Source: DASPFV01 sp035620975 (lineage in GTDB: Bacteria; Acidobacteriota; Vicinamibacteria; Vicinamibacterales; 2-12-FULL-66-21). From it: a stretch of 64,000 bases of DNA. Below, in pieces: positions 17,274-25,764 of this stretch. The position numbers and the translations under genes are program-made. The stretch covers positions 23,029 through 87,028 of the forward strand of contig DASPFV010000263.1 in the NCBI GenBank assembly GCA_035620975.1, given 5' to 3'. The stretch's first letter is position 1, and the number at the start of each line of letters is the position of its first letter. The notes beneath the pieces are model-generated. The model saw only the letters and a list, made by a program, of their open reading frames with translations, did not search any database and had not been told where the DNA came from.

Positions 17274-18962
17274 TCAGCGCTCAGAAGGGAGCTGGGCGGT
17301 GAGCCCCGTGCGATCCTTCAGCGTCCGCAGCACTCTGTTGACGATCTGTTCATCGACGCGGAGCAGGACGAAGTCGGAATCCGTGTGGAGCGAAATCTCG
17401 TGACGCTCCCGGATGCCAATCGCCTCCAGCACGTCGTCCTCGATCTTGACTACCCTGGACCATTTCTGCGGTGGCTTCCACCCGGGCTTGCGGGAATGTT
17501 CAATTGCGGTGAGGTGTCCGTATGGAACGGACAGGACGGGTTCGTCGGGGATGCGATTCCTCGTCACGCTGAGCCGCTCGCGTGCGAACGTCAGTCGGGC
17601 GTCTTCTTCCCGCCGGTCTCTGCCCTCTGTAAAAACCAGCTTGGCTCGAAACACGAGTGGATCCGTCGTGCTGGAGGTGCTTCGAGGCTCGGTACGGGCG
17701 GGCGGTGTGGATCCGGGTCTGGTCTGCGATCGTGTCGGTACGGCCGAAGTCCGCTCCGGGTCGCGCGTGTCGACCTTTGAAGGGGCGCGTACCGCGGCGC
17801 GGGTTCCGCTGGCACCCGTGGTTCCCGGGTTCATCGTTGAAGTGCCGCCGGTGAGATAGCCAAGGGTGCCTAGAGAACAGAGGCCAGCCAGAATCGCTGC
17901 ACCCCGCCTCGTCGTGACGACGTCCCTGGCGCCTGACAGCATCACAGCAAGCTGTGCTCGGACGACCCTGAGTTGCAGTCGCGCCTTCTCTTGGGCTCGC
18001 CGATGCAGTAAGCCGGTTCCAGGAGGTAGCCCTGCTTGACTCCGCGAGATGGCGATCGTTTCGACGGGCGGACGCTCGGTCACCTCTGTCGAAACCTCCG
18101 TTGCGGAAAGGGCCAAGGCCTTCGCCAAATCCAGCGCCGGTCTCAGGCCGATGGCGCGACCGACTGCGGCTCGGAACTCTTCAGCAGTCTGGAATCGATC
18201 CGCTGGCGCCTTGGCCAATGCACGTTGCACCACGACGTCGCACCAGTCAGGCAGATCCGGTCGGTACGTCTGCAGCCGCGGCGGTGGTTCCGAGACCTGC
18301 TTCTGCAGCAAGACCATCGGGGTGTCCGCACCGTCCCCATCGAATGGGAGTCTTCCGGCGATCAGCCGGTAGAGAATGAGGCCGACCGCGTACAGGTCGG
18401 CACGGCCGTCGACTTCCTCCCCCAGCACCTGCTCGGGCGCCATGTACGCAGGCGTGCCGACTGCGCACCCATCGAGGGTCATGTGCTCGGCGCCTCGGAC
18501 CCGCGCGATGCCGAAATCCATGATCTTGACCCCGCCGAGCGCTGTCACCATCACATTCGCCGGCTTGAGGTCCCGATGGACGACGCCCGCGTGATGCGCA
18601 TGTACCAACGCCGACAGAATTCCATCGATGATGTGCCCGGCGAGCTCCGGCGACATCGGTCCGCTTCGATCCGCGACGGCTTCCAGCGTCTCCCCTCGAA
18701 CGAGCTCCATCACCATCAGCAGATTCGCGTCAGTCCGCAGGAGCTCGTGGATTGTGGCGATTTCAGGGTGGCTCAGTCTCGCGAGCGTGGTGGCCTCGGA
18801 GTGAAATCGCTTCGTGAGGTCGCCGGCAGCGTAGAGCGGATTCAACACCTTGATCGCGACTTCCCGATCGAGCGTGTCATCGAGGGCCTTGTACACAACA
18901 CCGGTTGCACCGCGGCCGAGCAGCGCGACAATCCGGTATTTGCCGACGGTAGTGCCAATCAT
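17274..18962 (-). CDS. Membrane-anchored Ser/Thr protein kinase with unusual C-terminal domain
   Basis: 562 residues. The Hanks-type kinase domain covers about 9-275: GRGATGVVY P-loop (16-24), Lys38, HRDLKPANV (129-137), DFG (149-151) and GTPAYMAPEQ. A helix at about 352-372 (AILAGLCSLGTLGYL) would place the rest outside. After a Ser/Thr/Pro-rich linker comes a compact C-terminal region of about 110 residues (LTFARERLSVTR, PYGHLTAIEHS, LRVDEQIVNRVLRTL). It looks like a PH- or GRAM-type fold rather than PASTA or propeller repeats. The ATG at 18962 is chosen because the open frame up to 19133 is Arg-rich and not kinase-like. It lies upstream of PP2C and FHA genes in the same direction. Confidence 0.9.
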   Translation of the reverse strand: MIGTTVGKYRIVALLGRGATGVVYKALDDTLDREVAIKVLNPLYAAGDLTKRFHSEATTLARLSHPEIATIHELLRTDANLLMVMELVRGETLEAVADRSGPMSPELAGHIIDGILSALVHAHHAGVVHRDLKPANVMVTALGGVKIMDFGIARVRGAEHMTLDGCAVGTPAYMAPEQVLGEEVDGRADLYAVGLILYRLIAGRLPFDGDGADTPMVLLQKQVSEPPPRLQTYRPDLPDWCDVVVQRALAKAPADRFQTAEEFRAAVGRAIGLRPALDLAKALALSATEVSTEVTERPPVETIAISRSQAGLPPGTGLLHRRAQEKARLQLRVVRAQLAVMLSGARDVVTTRRGAAILAGLCSLGTLGYLTGGTSTMNPGTTGASGTRAAVRAPSKVDTRDPERTSAVPTRSQTRPGSTPPARTEPRSTSSTTDPLVFRAKLVFTEGRDRREEDARLTFARERLSVTRNRIPDEPVLSVPYGHLTAIEHSRKPGWKPPQKWSRVVKIEDDVLEAIGIRERHEISLHTDSDFVLLRVDEQIVNRVLRTLKDRTGLTAQLPSER

Positions 18963-19253
18963 GGATTCAAGAGGGAGCCTACTGGCTGGGGAGACAGAGT
19001 ACGCCCGTGGTCGCGGTATCAACCGATAAGAGAGCCTTCGCTGTCGGCGGGTCCGCGCGCGAAACGAATTTGCGTATCCAACGACAAATCCGTGTTCGTG
19101 GGCCGTGCGACGGGACCGCGTGAACCGTCCCATTCACATTTGGTTCCAGCGAACTCGAGCAGCCGGGATTCAGTCGAGGAGGCGCACCGAAGGGTATGCG
19201 AGTACCCAGCCACGGCGGAGAGCGCCTCCTCCATGGCTGGTGGTGGGAAGGGG

Positions 19254-19667
19254 TTACCGACGATCCCGTCTGGCCTCTCGACGATCTTTCTCGTACTCGC
19301 GTTGCGCCTCGCGAACATCCTTCCAATACTCGCGTTCCGCTTCGCGGCGATCCTTCCAGTATTCGCGTTCAGCTTCCCGGCGGTGCTTCTCGTACTCGCG
19401 CCGCCCCTCGCGAATGTCCTTGTAGTACTGACGCTGCCATTTTGCCCGCTCCCAACCGCGATCTCGAGTCCAGTAGCCCTGGTACGGGCCATAAACAGGC
19501 CCGTGGTAGGGGTCGAGGACATACACCGGCGGTGGCCCTACCACGACGCGCGCTGCGACCGGCGGGGCCACGACGCCGACGTCGACATGGACTTGCGCGT
19601 CCGCTGGCGTGGCACACATCACCAGCGCGAAGCCCGTTCCGAGAACCCAAGGAGCAGCAGGTTTCAT
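19254..19667 (-). CDS. Exported charged coiled-coil protein with 11-residue repeats
   Basis: 137 residues. The signal peptide (about 1-25, ending ATPADA) leads into a Pro/Val/Tyr-rich segment (VVVGPPPVYVLDPYHGP). The C-terminal half is a very charged helix built from the repeating unit REAEREYWKDR (11 residues, 33 bases) in four to five copies. It resembles YXWGXW-type small exported proteins. The ATG at 19667 is supported by GGAGGTCACC upstream and the signal peptide; an ATG at 19721 is in frame but unlikely. No catalytic motif. An envelope structural or stress role is a guess. Confidence 0.7.
   Translation of the reverse strand: MKPAAPWVLGTGFALVMCATPADAQVHVDVGVVAPPVAARVVVGPPPVYVLDPYHGPVYGPYQGYWTRDRGWERAKWQRQYYKDIREGRREYEKHRREAEREYWKDRREAEREYWKDVREAQREYEKDRREARRDRR
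19277..19412 (-). repeat. Tandem 33-base coding repeats
   Basis: Four to five diverged direct copies with a 33-base period encode REYxKDxREAx units inside the coiled-coil gene. Units differ mostly at third positions, so they are old or under protein-level selection. Confidence 0.7.
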
Positions 19668-19959
19668 GGTGACCTCCGGGGCAACGTCAAAGCCGCTGAT
19701 TTCGTGCAGTGCGCGTGCCAACGGTTAAGCTGCTGATGGTGCTTGAGTTGGTTGGCTAGGCCGGGCTCGCGGCTCATGGATTCGTTCACCCGTGGGGACA
19801 CCGATGCCATCCGATGGCGACAATCATCGACCGGCTGGCGCCCGAGGCCCAAGCCCGTCCGCCGGGCCGCGCGTCGATGGATTCCGTCGTTCGACCGCGC
19901 GATCGTCCATGCGGCCCTGGACGACCAGACTCGGTCATCACGGTCCACCCGCAAACCAG
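19668..19959. other. Divergent intergenic region, no gene seen
   Basis: About 290 bases between the coiled-coil gene and the padR promoter. A plus-strand frame is open here in phase with padR but has no recognisable content and is not needed for the PadR fold. Nothing else identified. Confidence 0.45.
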
Positions 19960-19989
19960 TTGACTGCCAACAGCTAAGAGGTGTAGGCT
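19960..19989 (+). promoter_or_regulatory. Predicted promoter of first padR
   Basis: TTGACT at 19960-19965, 18-base spacer, TAGGCT at 19984-19989, then 8 bases to the ATG at 19998. The spacing would start the RNA at or next to the start codon. The other two padR genes in the window share this geometry. No strong palindrome is seen here, unlike the other two. Confidence 0.55.
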
Positions 19990-19997
19990 CCCCACAC

Positions 19998-20345
19998 ATG
20001 ACGCCAGACAAGAGCGACGTCCTCTACGGCACCCTGGGTCTGATGATCATCAAGACCCTGGAGGCGCTTGGCCCGCTGCACGGCTATCGGATCGCGCGGC
20101 GAATCGAACAGATCAGCGGGAACCAGCTGGCGCTCAACCAGGGCACGCTGTATCCGGCGTTGCTCAAGCTGGAACAGGCGGGATGGATCTCGTCCAGATG
20201 GGGCACGTCCGAGAGTGGCCGTCGCGTCAAGATCTACGCGCTGACACGCGCCGGGCGGAAGCAGCTCGACAGGGAAGAAGCGCAGTGGCAGCGTGCGGCG
20301 AGCATCGTCGAACGTTTCCTCAAGATTTCGGAAGGCTCCTCATGA
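19998..20345 (+). CDS. PadR-family transcriptional regulator (acidobacterial type)
   Basis: 115 residues, the usual size. The winged helix is typical: LYGTLGLMIIKTLEALGPLHGYRIARRIEQ, shown here only as its landmarks GTLGLMIIKTL and HGYRIA, then QGTLYPALLKLEQAGWI and RRVKIYALT. A C-terminal dimerising helix follows (AQWQRAASIVERFL). It matches the PadR subgroup that sits before duplicated permeases in Acidobacteria. The ATG at 19998 has no Shine-Dalgarno; a promoter just upstream suggests a leaderless message. The stop overlaps the permease start (ATGA at 20342-20345). It probably represses this two-gene unit. Confidence 0.92.
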   Translation: MTPDKSDVLYGTLGLMIIKTLEALGPLHGYRIARRIEQISGNQLALNQGTLYPALLKLEQAGWISSRWGTSESGRRVKIYALTRAGRKQLDREEAQWQRAASIVERFLKISEGSS

Positions 20346-22975
20346 CACGCCTGCGGATCTTTCTGTTCCGGCTGCGGGCCCTCGTTCGTTCGCAGCAGAT
20401 GGATCGCGAGATCGACGACGAGATCGCGAGCCATCTGGCCGAAGCGACCGACGAGTACGTCCTGCAGGGCCTCTCCCCGGACGAGGCGCGGCGGGCCGCC
20501 CGCCGTAGTTTCGGCGGCATCACGCAGACCAGGGAAGTCTACGGCCAGGTCCGGTCCTTCATGTGGCTGGAGGAATTGTCGCGTGACGTGCGGTATGCGT
20601 GTCGCACGCTCCGCAGGAATCCGGCGTTTACGACGACGGCGACGGGCACCCTGGCGCTGGCGATTGGCGCCAACACCGCGATGTTCAGCGTCCTGAATGC
20701 GGTTCTGCTCCGGCCCCTTCCGTATCGGTCGCCGGAACAGCTGGCGATGTTGTGGACCGAAGATCCGACCGAGAACCTGCGCGAGGGCCGGGCGGCACTG
20801 TGGGATGTCGAGCAGTGGCGGGGTCAGAGTCAGACCTTCGCGGATATGGCCACGTTCGATACCGTGTCCACGGTGCTGACCGGCGTGGACGGGGCAGAGC
20901 AGATCACAGGCGCGAGCATCTCCCCCAGCCTGCTTCCCCTCCTTGGCGTCCAGCCTGTCCTGGGGCGCAGCTTTTCGACGGACGACGTGGACCAGAAGCA
21001 ACGACGGCTCATGATCAGTCATCGCTTCTGGCAGGCGCGATTCGGAGGTTCGTCGGATGCGCTCGGCGCGACGCTCGTGATCAACGGCGTCCCATCCCGG
21101 ATCATCGGGATTCTCCCTGCCGGGTTCAGAGTCGCCAGGGTCGAGGCAGACGTGTGGGAGGCCCACTCGACCCGCCGCAGCGTGCGGGGCGGACAGACGT
21201 GGTTCGTCGTCGGGAGGCTTCGGCCTGGCGCGACGTTCGACCAGGCCCAGGCGGAGATGAGCGCCGTCGCCCTCCGCGTCAACGAGCAATTGCCGGCGGT
21301 CGAACGGAACCGGGGCATCAGCGTCGTCCCACTGACTCGCTACATGGTCGGAGCCCAGTCCCGACTGGCGCTGTGGATGCTGGGCGGCGCCGTGTTCTGC
21401 GTCTTCCTCATCGCCGCTACCAACGTCACGAGCCTCTCGCTGGCGCGCAGCACCGCTCGCGCGCGCGAGATGGCCGTTCGCGCGGCGCTTGGAGCGAACG
21501 CCGGACGGATCGTGAGGCAACTGCTCACGGAGAACGTCCTCCTCGCCGCCGTCGCGGGACTGGCGGGCACACTGCTCGCCTTCGGAGCCATCCGGCTCGT
21601 CCGGGCCTTCGGCCCCGACAACCTGCCCCGCTTGAATGAAGTGGGCCTCGATCTCCGCGTACTCGGCTGGGCGCTGGCGATCTCTCTTCTGGCGGGAATC
21701 CTCGTCGGACTCGCGCCGGCGATTACGACGTTGCGCCGCGACCTGCGTCCGTCCGGCGAGGAGAGCGGCAGAAGTGTCTCGGGCGGAACAGCCACCCGTC
21801 GAATCCGTCGCGCCCTCGTGGTGGCAGAGTTTGCGCTCGCGATCGTTCTGCTCGTCGGCGCCGGTCTGCTCGTCCGCAGCTGGTGGCACGTCACCAGCAT
21901 CGATCCTGGATTCGTGCCTGAGCGGGTCCTCGTGATGGGGGTCTCGACGCCGCCGACGGTCGGCGATCCCGCGCAACGCGCCGACCTGTACCACCGCGTC
22001 CTCGACCAAATCCAGGCGGTCCCGGGCGTGGAGAGCGCCGGCATCATCGACGATCTCTTCTCTTCGAATCCCAGGGAACACGTTCTCACCGTCGAGCGGG
22101 ACGACGGAACGGCTTCCGGGCGCCTGCGCCTCCTGAGAGACGAGATCAGTCCGGATTTCTTCAGAGCCATCGGAACGCCGCTGCGCCGCGGCCGCTTCTT
22201 CTCGGCCGGGGATCGGCCCGGGGCGCCGCGGGTCGCGATCATCAACGATGCGATGGCTGCGCGCTCGTGGCCGGGGGACGACCCGCTGGGCAGAAGGTTC
22301 AAGTTCGGCTCGGGCGAGTCCGATGCGCCCTGGTACACGGTCGTCGGAGTCGTCGGCGACATGCGGCGGCAGGGACCGGAGCGCGAGGCGCTCCCGCAGA
22401 TCTTCGTGTCGCTGGCGCAGAATCCCCCCTCGCGGAACGTGGGTGTGTTCATACGAACCTCGTCGGCCGACCCGCTGGCGTCGGTCGGGGCACTTCGGGC
22501 GGCCGTGCGTCGCGTGGAGAAAGGCGCGCCGATCTATGGTGTGGCGCCGCTGGAGCAGCAGCTCGGAACCTACCTCGCGCAGCGCCGGTTCCAGACGTCG
22601 GTACTGACAGGCTTTTCCGTCGTGGCGCTGCTGATGGCCGCAGTCGGGATCTATGGACTCATCCAGTACTCGATCGCGACGCGCACGCAGGAAATCGGCT
22701 TGCGCATGGCCATCGGCGCACAGGCCGGCGACATCTTCAGGATGATTATCCGTGAGGGGCTGGCCCTCAGCCTGACCGGTGCTGCAATCGGGCTCGTGGG
22801 AGCGTGGTGGCTCGGGGGCGCGGGCTCGAGTCTGCTGTTCGGTGTGACCGCCAGCGATCCAGTGACGTTCACGACCGTCTCGCTGCTGCTGACGGCGGTT
22901 GCCATCGCGGCCTGCTATTTCCCGGCGCGCCGCGCAACGAGAGTCGACCCGATAGTGGCGCTGCGTGTGGCGTGA
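20342..22975 (+). CDS. ADOP-family duplicated permease (MacB/FtsX-like)
   Basis: 877 residues. An N-terminal cytoplasmic segment of about 75 residues (DREIDDEIASHLAEATDEYV) precedes two MacB-type units. Each unit has a helix, a periplasmic domain and three FtsX helices. First-unit landmarks are TLRRNPAFTTTATG, LRPLPYRSPEQL and ALGANAGRIVRQLL. The second unit starts RRALVVAEFALAIVLLVGAG, and the end is ARRATRVDPIVALRVA. This is the acidobacterial duplicated orphan permease type, usually without its own ATPase. It overlaps padR by ATGA. Likely a macrolide/lipoprotein-type exporter or envelope sensor; the cargo is unknown. No ABC ATPase gene is nearby. Confidence 0.93.
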   Translation: MTRLRIFLFRLRALVRSQQMDREIDDEIASHLAEATDEYVLQGLSPDEARRAARRSFGGITQTREVYGQVRSFMWLEELSRDVRYACRTLRRNPAFTTTATGTLALAIGANTAMFSVLNAVLLRPLPYRSPEQLAMLWTEDPTENLREGRAALWDVEQWRGQSQTFADMATFDTVSTVLTGVDGAEQITGASISPSLLPLLGVQPVLGRSFSTDDVDQKQRRLMISHRFWQARFGGSSDALGATLVINGVPSRIIGILPAGFRVARVEADVWEAHSTRRSVRGGQTWFVVGRLRPGATFDQAQAEMSAVALRVNEQLPAVERNRGISVVPLTRYMVGAQSRLALWMLGGAVFCVFLIAATNVTSLSLARSTARAREMAVRAALGANAGRIVRQLLTENVLLAAVAGLAGTLLAFGAIRLVRAFGPDNLPRLNEVGLDLRVLGWALAISLLAGILVGLAPAITTLRRDLRPSGEESGRSVSGGTATRRIRRALVVAEFALAIVLLVGAGLLVRSWWHVTSIDPGFVPERVLVMGVSTPPTVGDPAQRADLYHRVLDQIQAVPGVESAGIIDDLFSSNPREHVLTVERDDGTASGRLRLLRDEISPDFFRAIGTPLRRGRFFSAGDRPGAPRVAIINDAMAARSWPGDDPLGRRFKFGSGESDAPWYTVVGVVGDMRRQGPEREALPQIFVSLAQNPPSRNVGVFIRTSSADPLASVGALRAAVRRVEKGAPIYGVAPLEQQLGTYLAQRRFQTSVLTGFSVVALLMAAVGIYGLIQYSIATRTQEIGLRMAIGAQAGDIFRMIIREGLALSLTGAAIGLVGAWWLGGAGSSLLFGVTASDPVTFTTVSLLLTAVAIAACYFPARRATRVDPIVALRVA

Positions 22976-23461
22976 ACTCTGCCGTGGAACGACGAACCTG
23001 CCTTCGATTCAGCTTGCGAGCACTGGCCGATCTGGACGCGACACTCGGGCGCTCGATGGAAGCGTAGCGGCCATCGGCTCGAACAGGCTCCCGCAGTTCG
23101 CCGAGTGGCAGCACTATCTGGCAGCGTTCGAGCAGATAGGCGCGTAGCAGTATCGCTTACGCCGCCGGCGTCCTGCTTGTGCTCGCGGTAGCGTCTTCGA
23201 TTGCAGCCAAGTGTTCGGGTATCGAGCCACGCGATGCCGATGCCATGACGATCGTGACGGCCTGTACGGTCGTGTTTACGGCTGCTCTGCGCGCGCCTAT
23301 CCCCGGACGCCGCGCCCAGCAGTCGATCCGATCGCGGCGGTTCGAGTGGAGTAGTGCTGCTAGCGGAGTAACCTCTGGCCCCGTCAACGGTCTGGCGCGG
23401 GCGGGCCATCTGTCGCAGCGCGTCGCACGGTTCCAGCAGGGCGTCGGCGCGCAGCCACTCA
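22976..23461. other. Intergenic, nothing recognised
   Basis: About 486 bases between the convergent ADOP permease and GlxA-type regulator genes. Several short frames on both strands show no family features. I see no strong terminator hairpin with a T tract. Confidence 0.45.
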
Positions 23462-24547
23462 TCAGGGGGAAATTCGAGTCGCTACGGCGTCCGGGCCAGT
23501 CTGCGGTCGTGGGTGGCGCGGAACGACCGGCATCCCCTGGTGGATGGGTTGAAACACCCGACGGTACCGGGCCGGCGCGACCCCGGTCCGACGTTTGAAC
23601 AGGCGCCTGAAGAACGAGGGGTCTTCGTACCCGATCGCGAAGCAGATCTCGTCCACGGGCTGATCGGACGATTCGAGCAGGTGCTTGGCCTCTTCGATGC
23701 GGAGGTTCTGCACATAGTCGATGAGCGCAAGGCCCGTGGCCTGTTTGAAGCGCCGTTTCAGCGTGCGCTCGGGAATCCGCGCATGCCCCACGACGCGCGC
23801 CACCACGCCGGGCTGACGAAAGTGATCCCGAAGCCACGTCTCGCAGCCGCGCACCACCGCATCCGCGTGCGGTTGCTGCCGGACGAGTGGCTCGTACGGG
23901 AGCTGGCCCTCGTCGTGCCACTTCAAGAGGTAGACCTTCGCGATGCGCATCGCCTCGCCGGGGCTCACGTGCCTGGAGATGATGTGCAGAGCGAGATCGT
24001 GCCAGGACGTCGTCCCGCCGGCCGTGACGATGCGACCGAGGGTATCGGCGAAACAGAGATTGGGCTCGGGGCGGAAGTGCACCCTGGGGTACTGGCGTCT
24101 GAACAGATCCTGATATCCCCAGTGCGAGGTGGCATCCCGGCCGTCCAGGAGGCCCGTCTCTGCAAGCATGAGGGCGCCGGAACACGCCGAGTAGACGCAG
24201 GCGCCGGATTCGTAGCGTGCGCGAATCCAGTCAATCAGCGCTGGATATCTGCCCTTCAAGTGCTCGTCGGGTCCGAGCCACAGCTCGGGCAGGATGACGA
24301 TGTCGGCGCGGTCGATCTCGTCGATGGATGCTGCCGGCTGGACCGGAATCCCGTTGCCGCAACAGAACCGGTCGCGCCTGGGGCTGACGACCTGCACTCT
24401 GAATGGCGGCGCTGCCGGTTCGGTCCGTGTCAGCGTCTGCCAGACGTTGCCCGTGACGCTGAGGACGTCAACCATGCCGTAGAGCGCGGACCCCGCGGTT
24501 TCGGGGACGGCGACGATCGCGGTTTCGCGGGGCATCGAATCGGGCAT
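23462..24547 (-). CDS. GlxA-family regulator (DJ-1/PfpI domain + AraC HTH)
   Basis: 361 residues. The N-terminal DJ-1/PfpI-like domain (about 8-200) has VYSACSGALMLAETGLL with the elbow Cys122 and then SHWGYQDLF. The AraC output domain (about 225-335) shows the two HTHs: VVARVVGHARIPERTLKRRF and the family signature IGYEDPSFFRRLFKRRTG. Such regulators usually sense small molecules; the DJ-1 part seldom acts as an enzyme. The ATG at 24547 has AGGATAT just upstream. It is divergent from an osmC-like gene 145 bases away, which is its likely target. Confidence 0.92.
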   Translation of the reverse strand: MPDSMPRETAIVAVPETAGSALYGMVDVLSVTGNVWQTLTRTEPAAPPFRVQVVSPRRDRFCCGNGIPVQPAASIDEIDRADIVILPELWLGPDEHLKGRYPALIDWIRARYESGACVYSACSGALMLAETGLLDGRDATSHWGYQDLFRRQYPRVHFRPEPNLCFADTLGRIVTAGGTTSWHDLALHIISRHVSPGEAMRIAKVYLLKWHDEGQLPYEPLVRQQPHADAVVRGCETWLRDHFRQPGVVARVVGHARIPERTLKRRFKQATGLALIDYVQNLRIEEAKHLLESSDQPVDEICFAIGYEDPSFFRRLFKRRTGVAPARYRRVFQPIHQGMPVVPRHPRPQTGPDAVATRISP

Positions 24548-24560
24548 ATATCCTGCTCCA

Positions 24561-24592
24561 TGGCACGAAAGCCCTGTTTCTGGCAGAAGTCC
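24561..24592. promoter_or_regulatory. Possible GlxA-regulator half-sites
   Basis: Two direct half-sites, TGGCACGAAA at 24561-24570 and TGGCAGAAGT at 24581-24590, lie 20 bases apart (two helical turns) just upstream of the regulator gene in the divergent region. AraC-type proteins bind such direct repeats. Assignment is by position and spacing only. Confidence 0.4.
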
Positions 24593-24692
24593 ATCTTACG
24601 GCGAGGCCGGCACGCACGTATCGTGAGAGTCATCGCCGGGCTCCCATGGCATGTCGCCGTGAACGCGAGTCCCGGGCAACAGGAGAACCGTC

Positions 24693-25277
24693 ATGTCACC
24701 CACAGCGATGCCGACCCAACCGACGACGCGACTGAATGGACTCGACACCGAGAAGATGGTTGCGACCGTCAATGCGCTGAAGGCCAATCCCACCCTCGCC
24801 CGGTTCGAGTTCCGTGCGCGGAACCGCTGGATTTCCGGAGGCGTGAACCGCTCGACGATCAAGGACTTCTATGCCGCGGGGGCGGAAGATGCCTCCCGTC
24901 AGGAGGCCTTCGAGTTCACGAACGGTGAACCGCCCGTGCTGCTGGGCCACAACGAAGGCGCGAACCCGGTGGAGTTCCTGCTGCACGCCCTCGCCGGCTG
25001 TGTGACGACGACCACGGTGCTGCACGCAGCGGCGCGCGGCATCGAGATCGAGTCGCTGTCGACGAAGCTCGTGGGTGATATCGACATGCAGGGGCTGCTC
25101 GCCCTCGAGGACGTGCCGGCCGGGTATCGAGGCATTCGGGTCGAGATGGACATCAAGGCCAAGAATGCCACCGACGCCGAGCTGGACGATCTGCTGCAGT
25201 TCGCACAGGCGCACTCGCCGGTGTGCAATACGGTGTGCCGACCGGTCCCGGTGGTCGTCGAGCGAGTCAGGGGATGA
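24693..25277 (+). CDS. OsmC-family peroxide-defence protein
   Basis: 194 residues. The OsmC fold is recognised by NEGANPVEFLLHALAGCVTTT, with the conserved Glu-loop and the first redox Cys in AGCVTT. The second Cys is in HSPVCNTVCRPVPV near the end. Both redox cysteines are present, so thiol peroxidase activity on organic hydroperoxides is plausible. The N-terminus has about 50 extra residues compared with short OsmC proteins. The ATG at 24693 is preceded by AGGAG at 5-6 bases. It is divergent from the GlxA-type regulator, a common pairing. A hairpin ends the unit 35 bases downstream. Confidence 0.9.
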   Translation: MSPTAMPTQPTTRLNGLDTEKMVATVNALKANPTLARFEFRARNRWISGGVNRSTIKDFYAAGAEDASRQEAFEFTNGEPPVLLGHNEGANPVEFLLHALAGCVTTTTVLHAAARGIEIESLSTKLVGDIDMQGLLALEDVPAGYRGIRVEMDIKAKNATDAELDDLLQFAQAHSPVCNTVCRPVPVVVERVRG

Positions 25278-25285
25278 CCGGAGGG

Positions 25286-25370
25286 GGCGGTTGCCAGTCT
25301 CGCCTGCGATCAGAGAACGGGCCTGGAATCGACGATTCCGGCCCGTTCTCCTGTCGAGACTCTGTTGGCG
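25286..25370. repeat. Dispersed ~85-base repeat, copy A
   Basis: From GGCGGTTG to GTTGGCG this stretch aligns with 62624-62711. Both have GGCGGTTG, TCGCC, then GATCAGAGAACGGGCCTG, a hairpin, and GTTGGCG at the end. The similarity extends beyond the hairpin arms. Confidence 0.55.
25313..25350 (+). terminator. Hairpin after osmC, probable terminator
   Basis: GAGAACGGGCC arms pair with GGCCCGTTCTC across a short loop, with one bulged base. The stem is about 17 bp and begins 35 bases after the osmC stop. It lacks a T tract, so termination may be weak or Rho-assisted. Confidence 0.55.
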
Positions 25371-25491
25371 CTGCCTCCTGGATGACCCCTGCACGGGCCG
25401 CCGGCCACTTTCCGAAGCCGCTCCACGACGGAAAATGCCGTCGAGTTTGCAGGGGATTGTGGGACCAGCAGCCGGTGAGGCTGGCGTCGTT

Positions 25492-25698
25492 TCACCGCGC
25501 CCGCAACACCTCGAGCCACGCCGCCTCGGCGGCTTCGAGCGACACTCCGATCGCCATCGCAAAGCGCTCCCGGATGACGTCGAGGCTGTCGGTTCGACTG
25601 CTGGCGCGGAAGAAGCTCAGCACCCGATCCAACCCGTAGGTGTCGATCGCGAACCGGACGAACGATCCGGCTTCCCGGTCCCGAAGCAGCGCTGGCAA
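25492..25698 (-). pseudogene. C-terminal fragment of a larger protein, possibly a peptidase-MA-like protein
   Basis: 68 codons read GSFVRFAIDTYGLDRVLSFF, then a helical tail ending EAAWLEVLRAR. I recognise this as the C-terminal end of larger metallopeptidase-like or TPR proteins, in which the segment follows the HExxH domain. Here a TAG lies two codons before the only possible TTG start and the catalytic part is absent. It is most likely a leftover of a deleted gene. The rest of 25351-25764 shows nothing else. Confidence 0.4.
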
Positions 25699-25764
25699 CG
25701 GCCACTATAGCTCAACCGTGCGGGCGAGAGCCCATCAGACGGCCCGCATCACAGCCCGGACGCC

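Noticed and set aside
19277..19412. Short regular repeats considered as a CRISPR array
   Set aside because: Period is 33 bases with no unique spacers, and the units encode a helical protein repeat in frame.
14971..19667. Considered as part of a type VI secretion locus because of the kinase-PP2C-FHA order
   Set aside because: No Tss, Hcp, VgrG or ClpV-like gene is present in the window; the set is treated as a general signalling module.
20234..22081. 615-codon open frame antisense to the first ADOP permease
   Set aside because: Composition is that of an antisense shadow (many Arg, His, Gln); no family features, and the opposite strand codes for a clear permease.
20342..22975. Considered as MacB with its own ATPase
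   Set aside because: No Walker A or ABC signature is present; only the duplicated membrane units are seen.
23157..24185. 342-codon frame overlapping the GlxA regulator on the same strand
   Set aside because: It is a +1 shadow of the regulator; the real frame has DJ-1 and AraC motifs.
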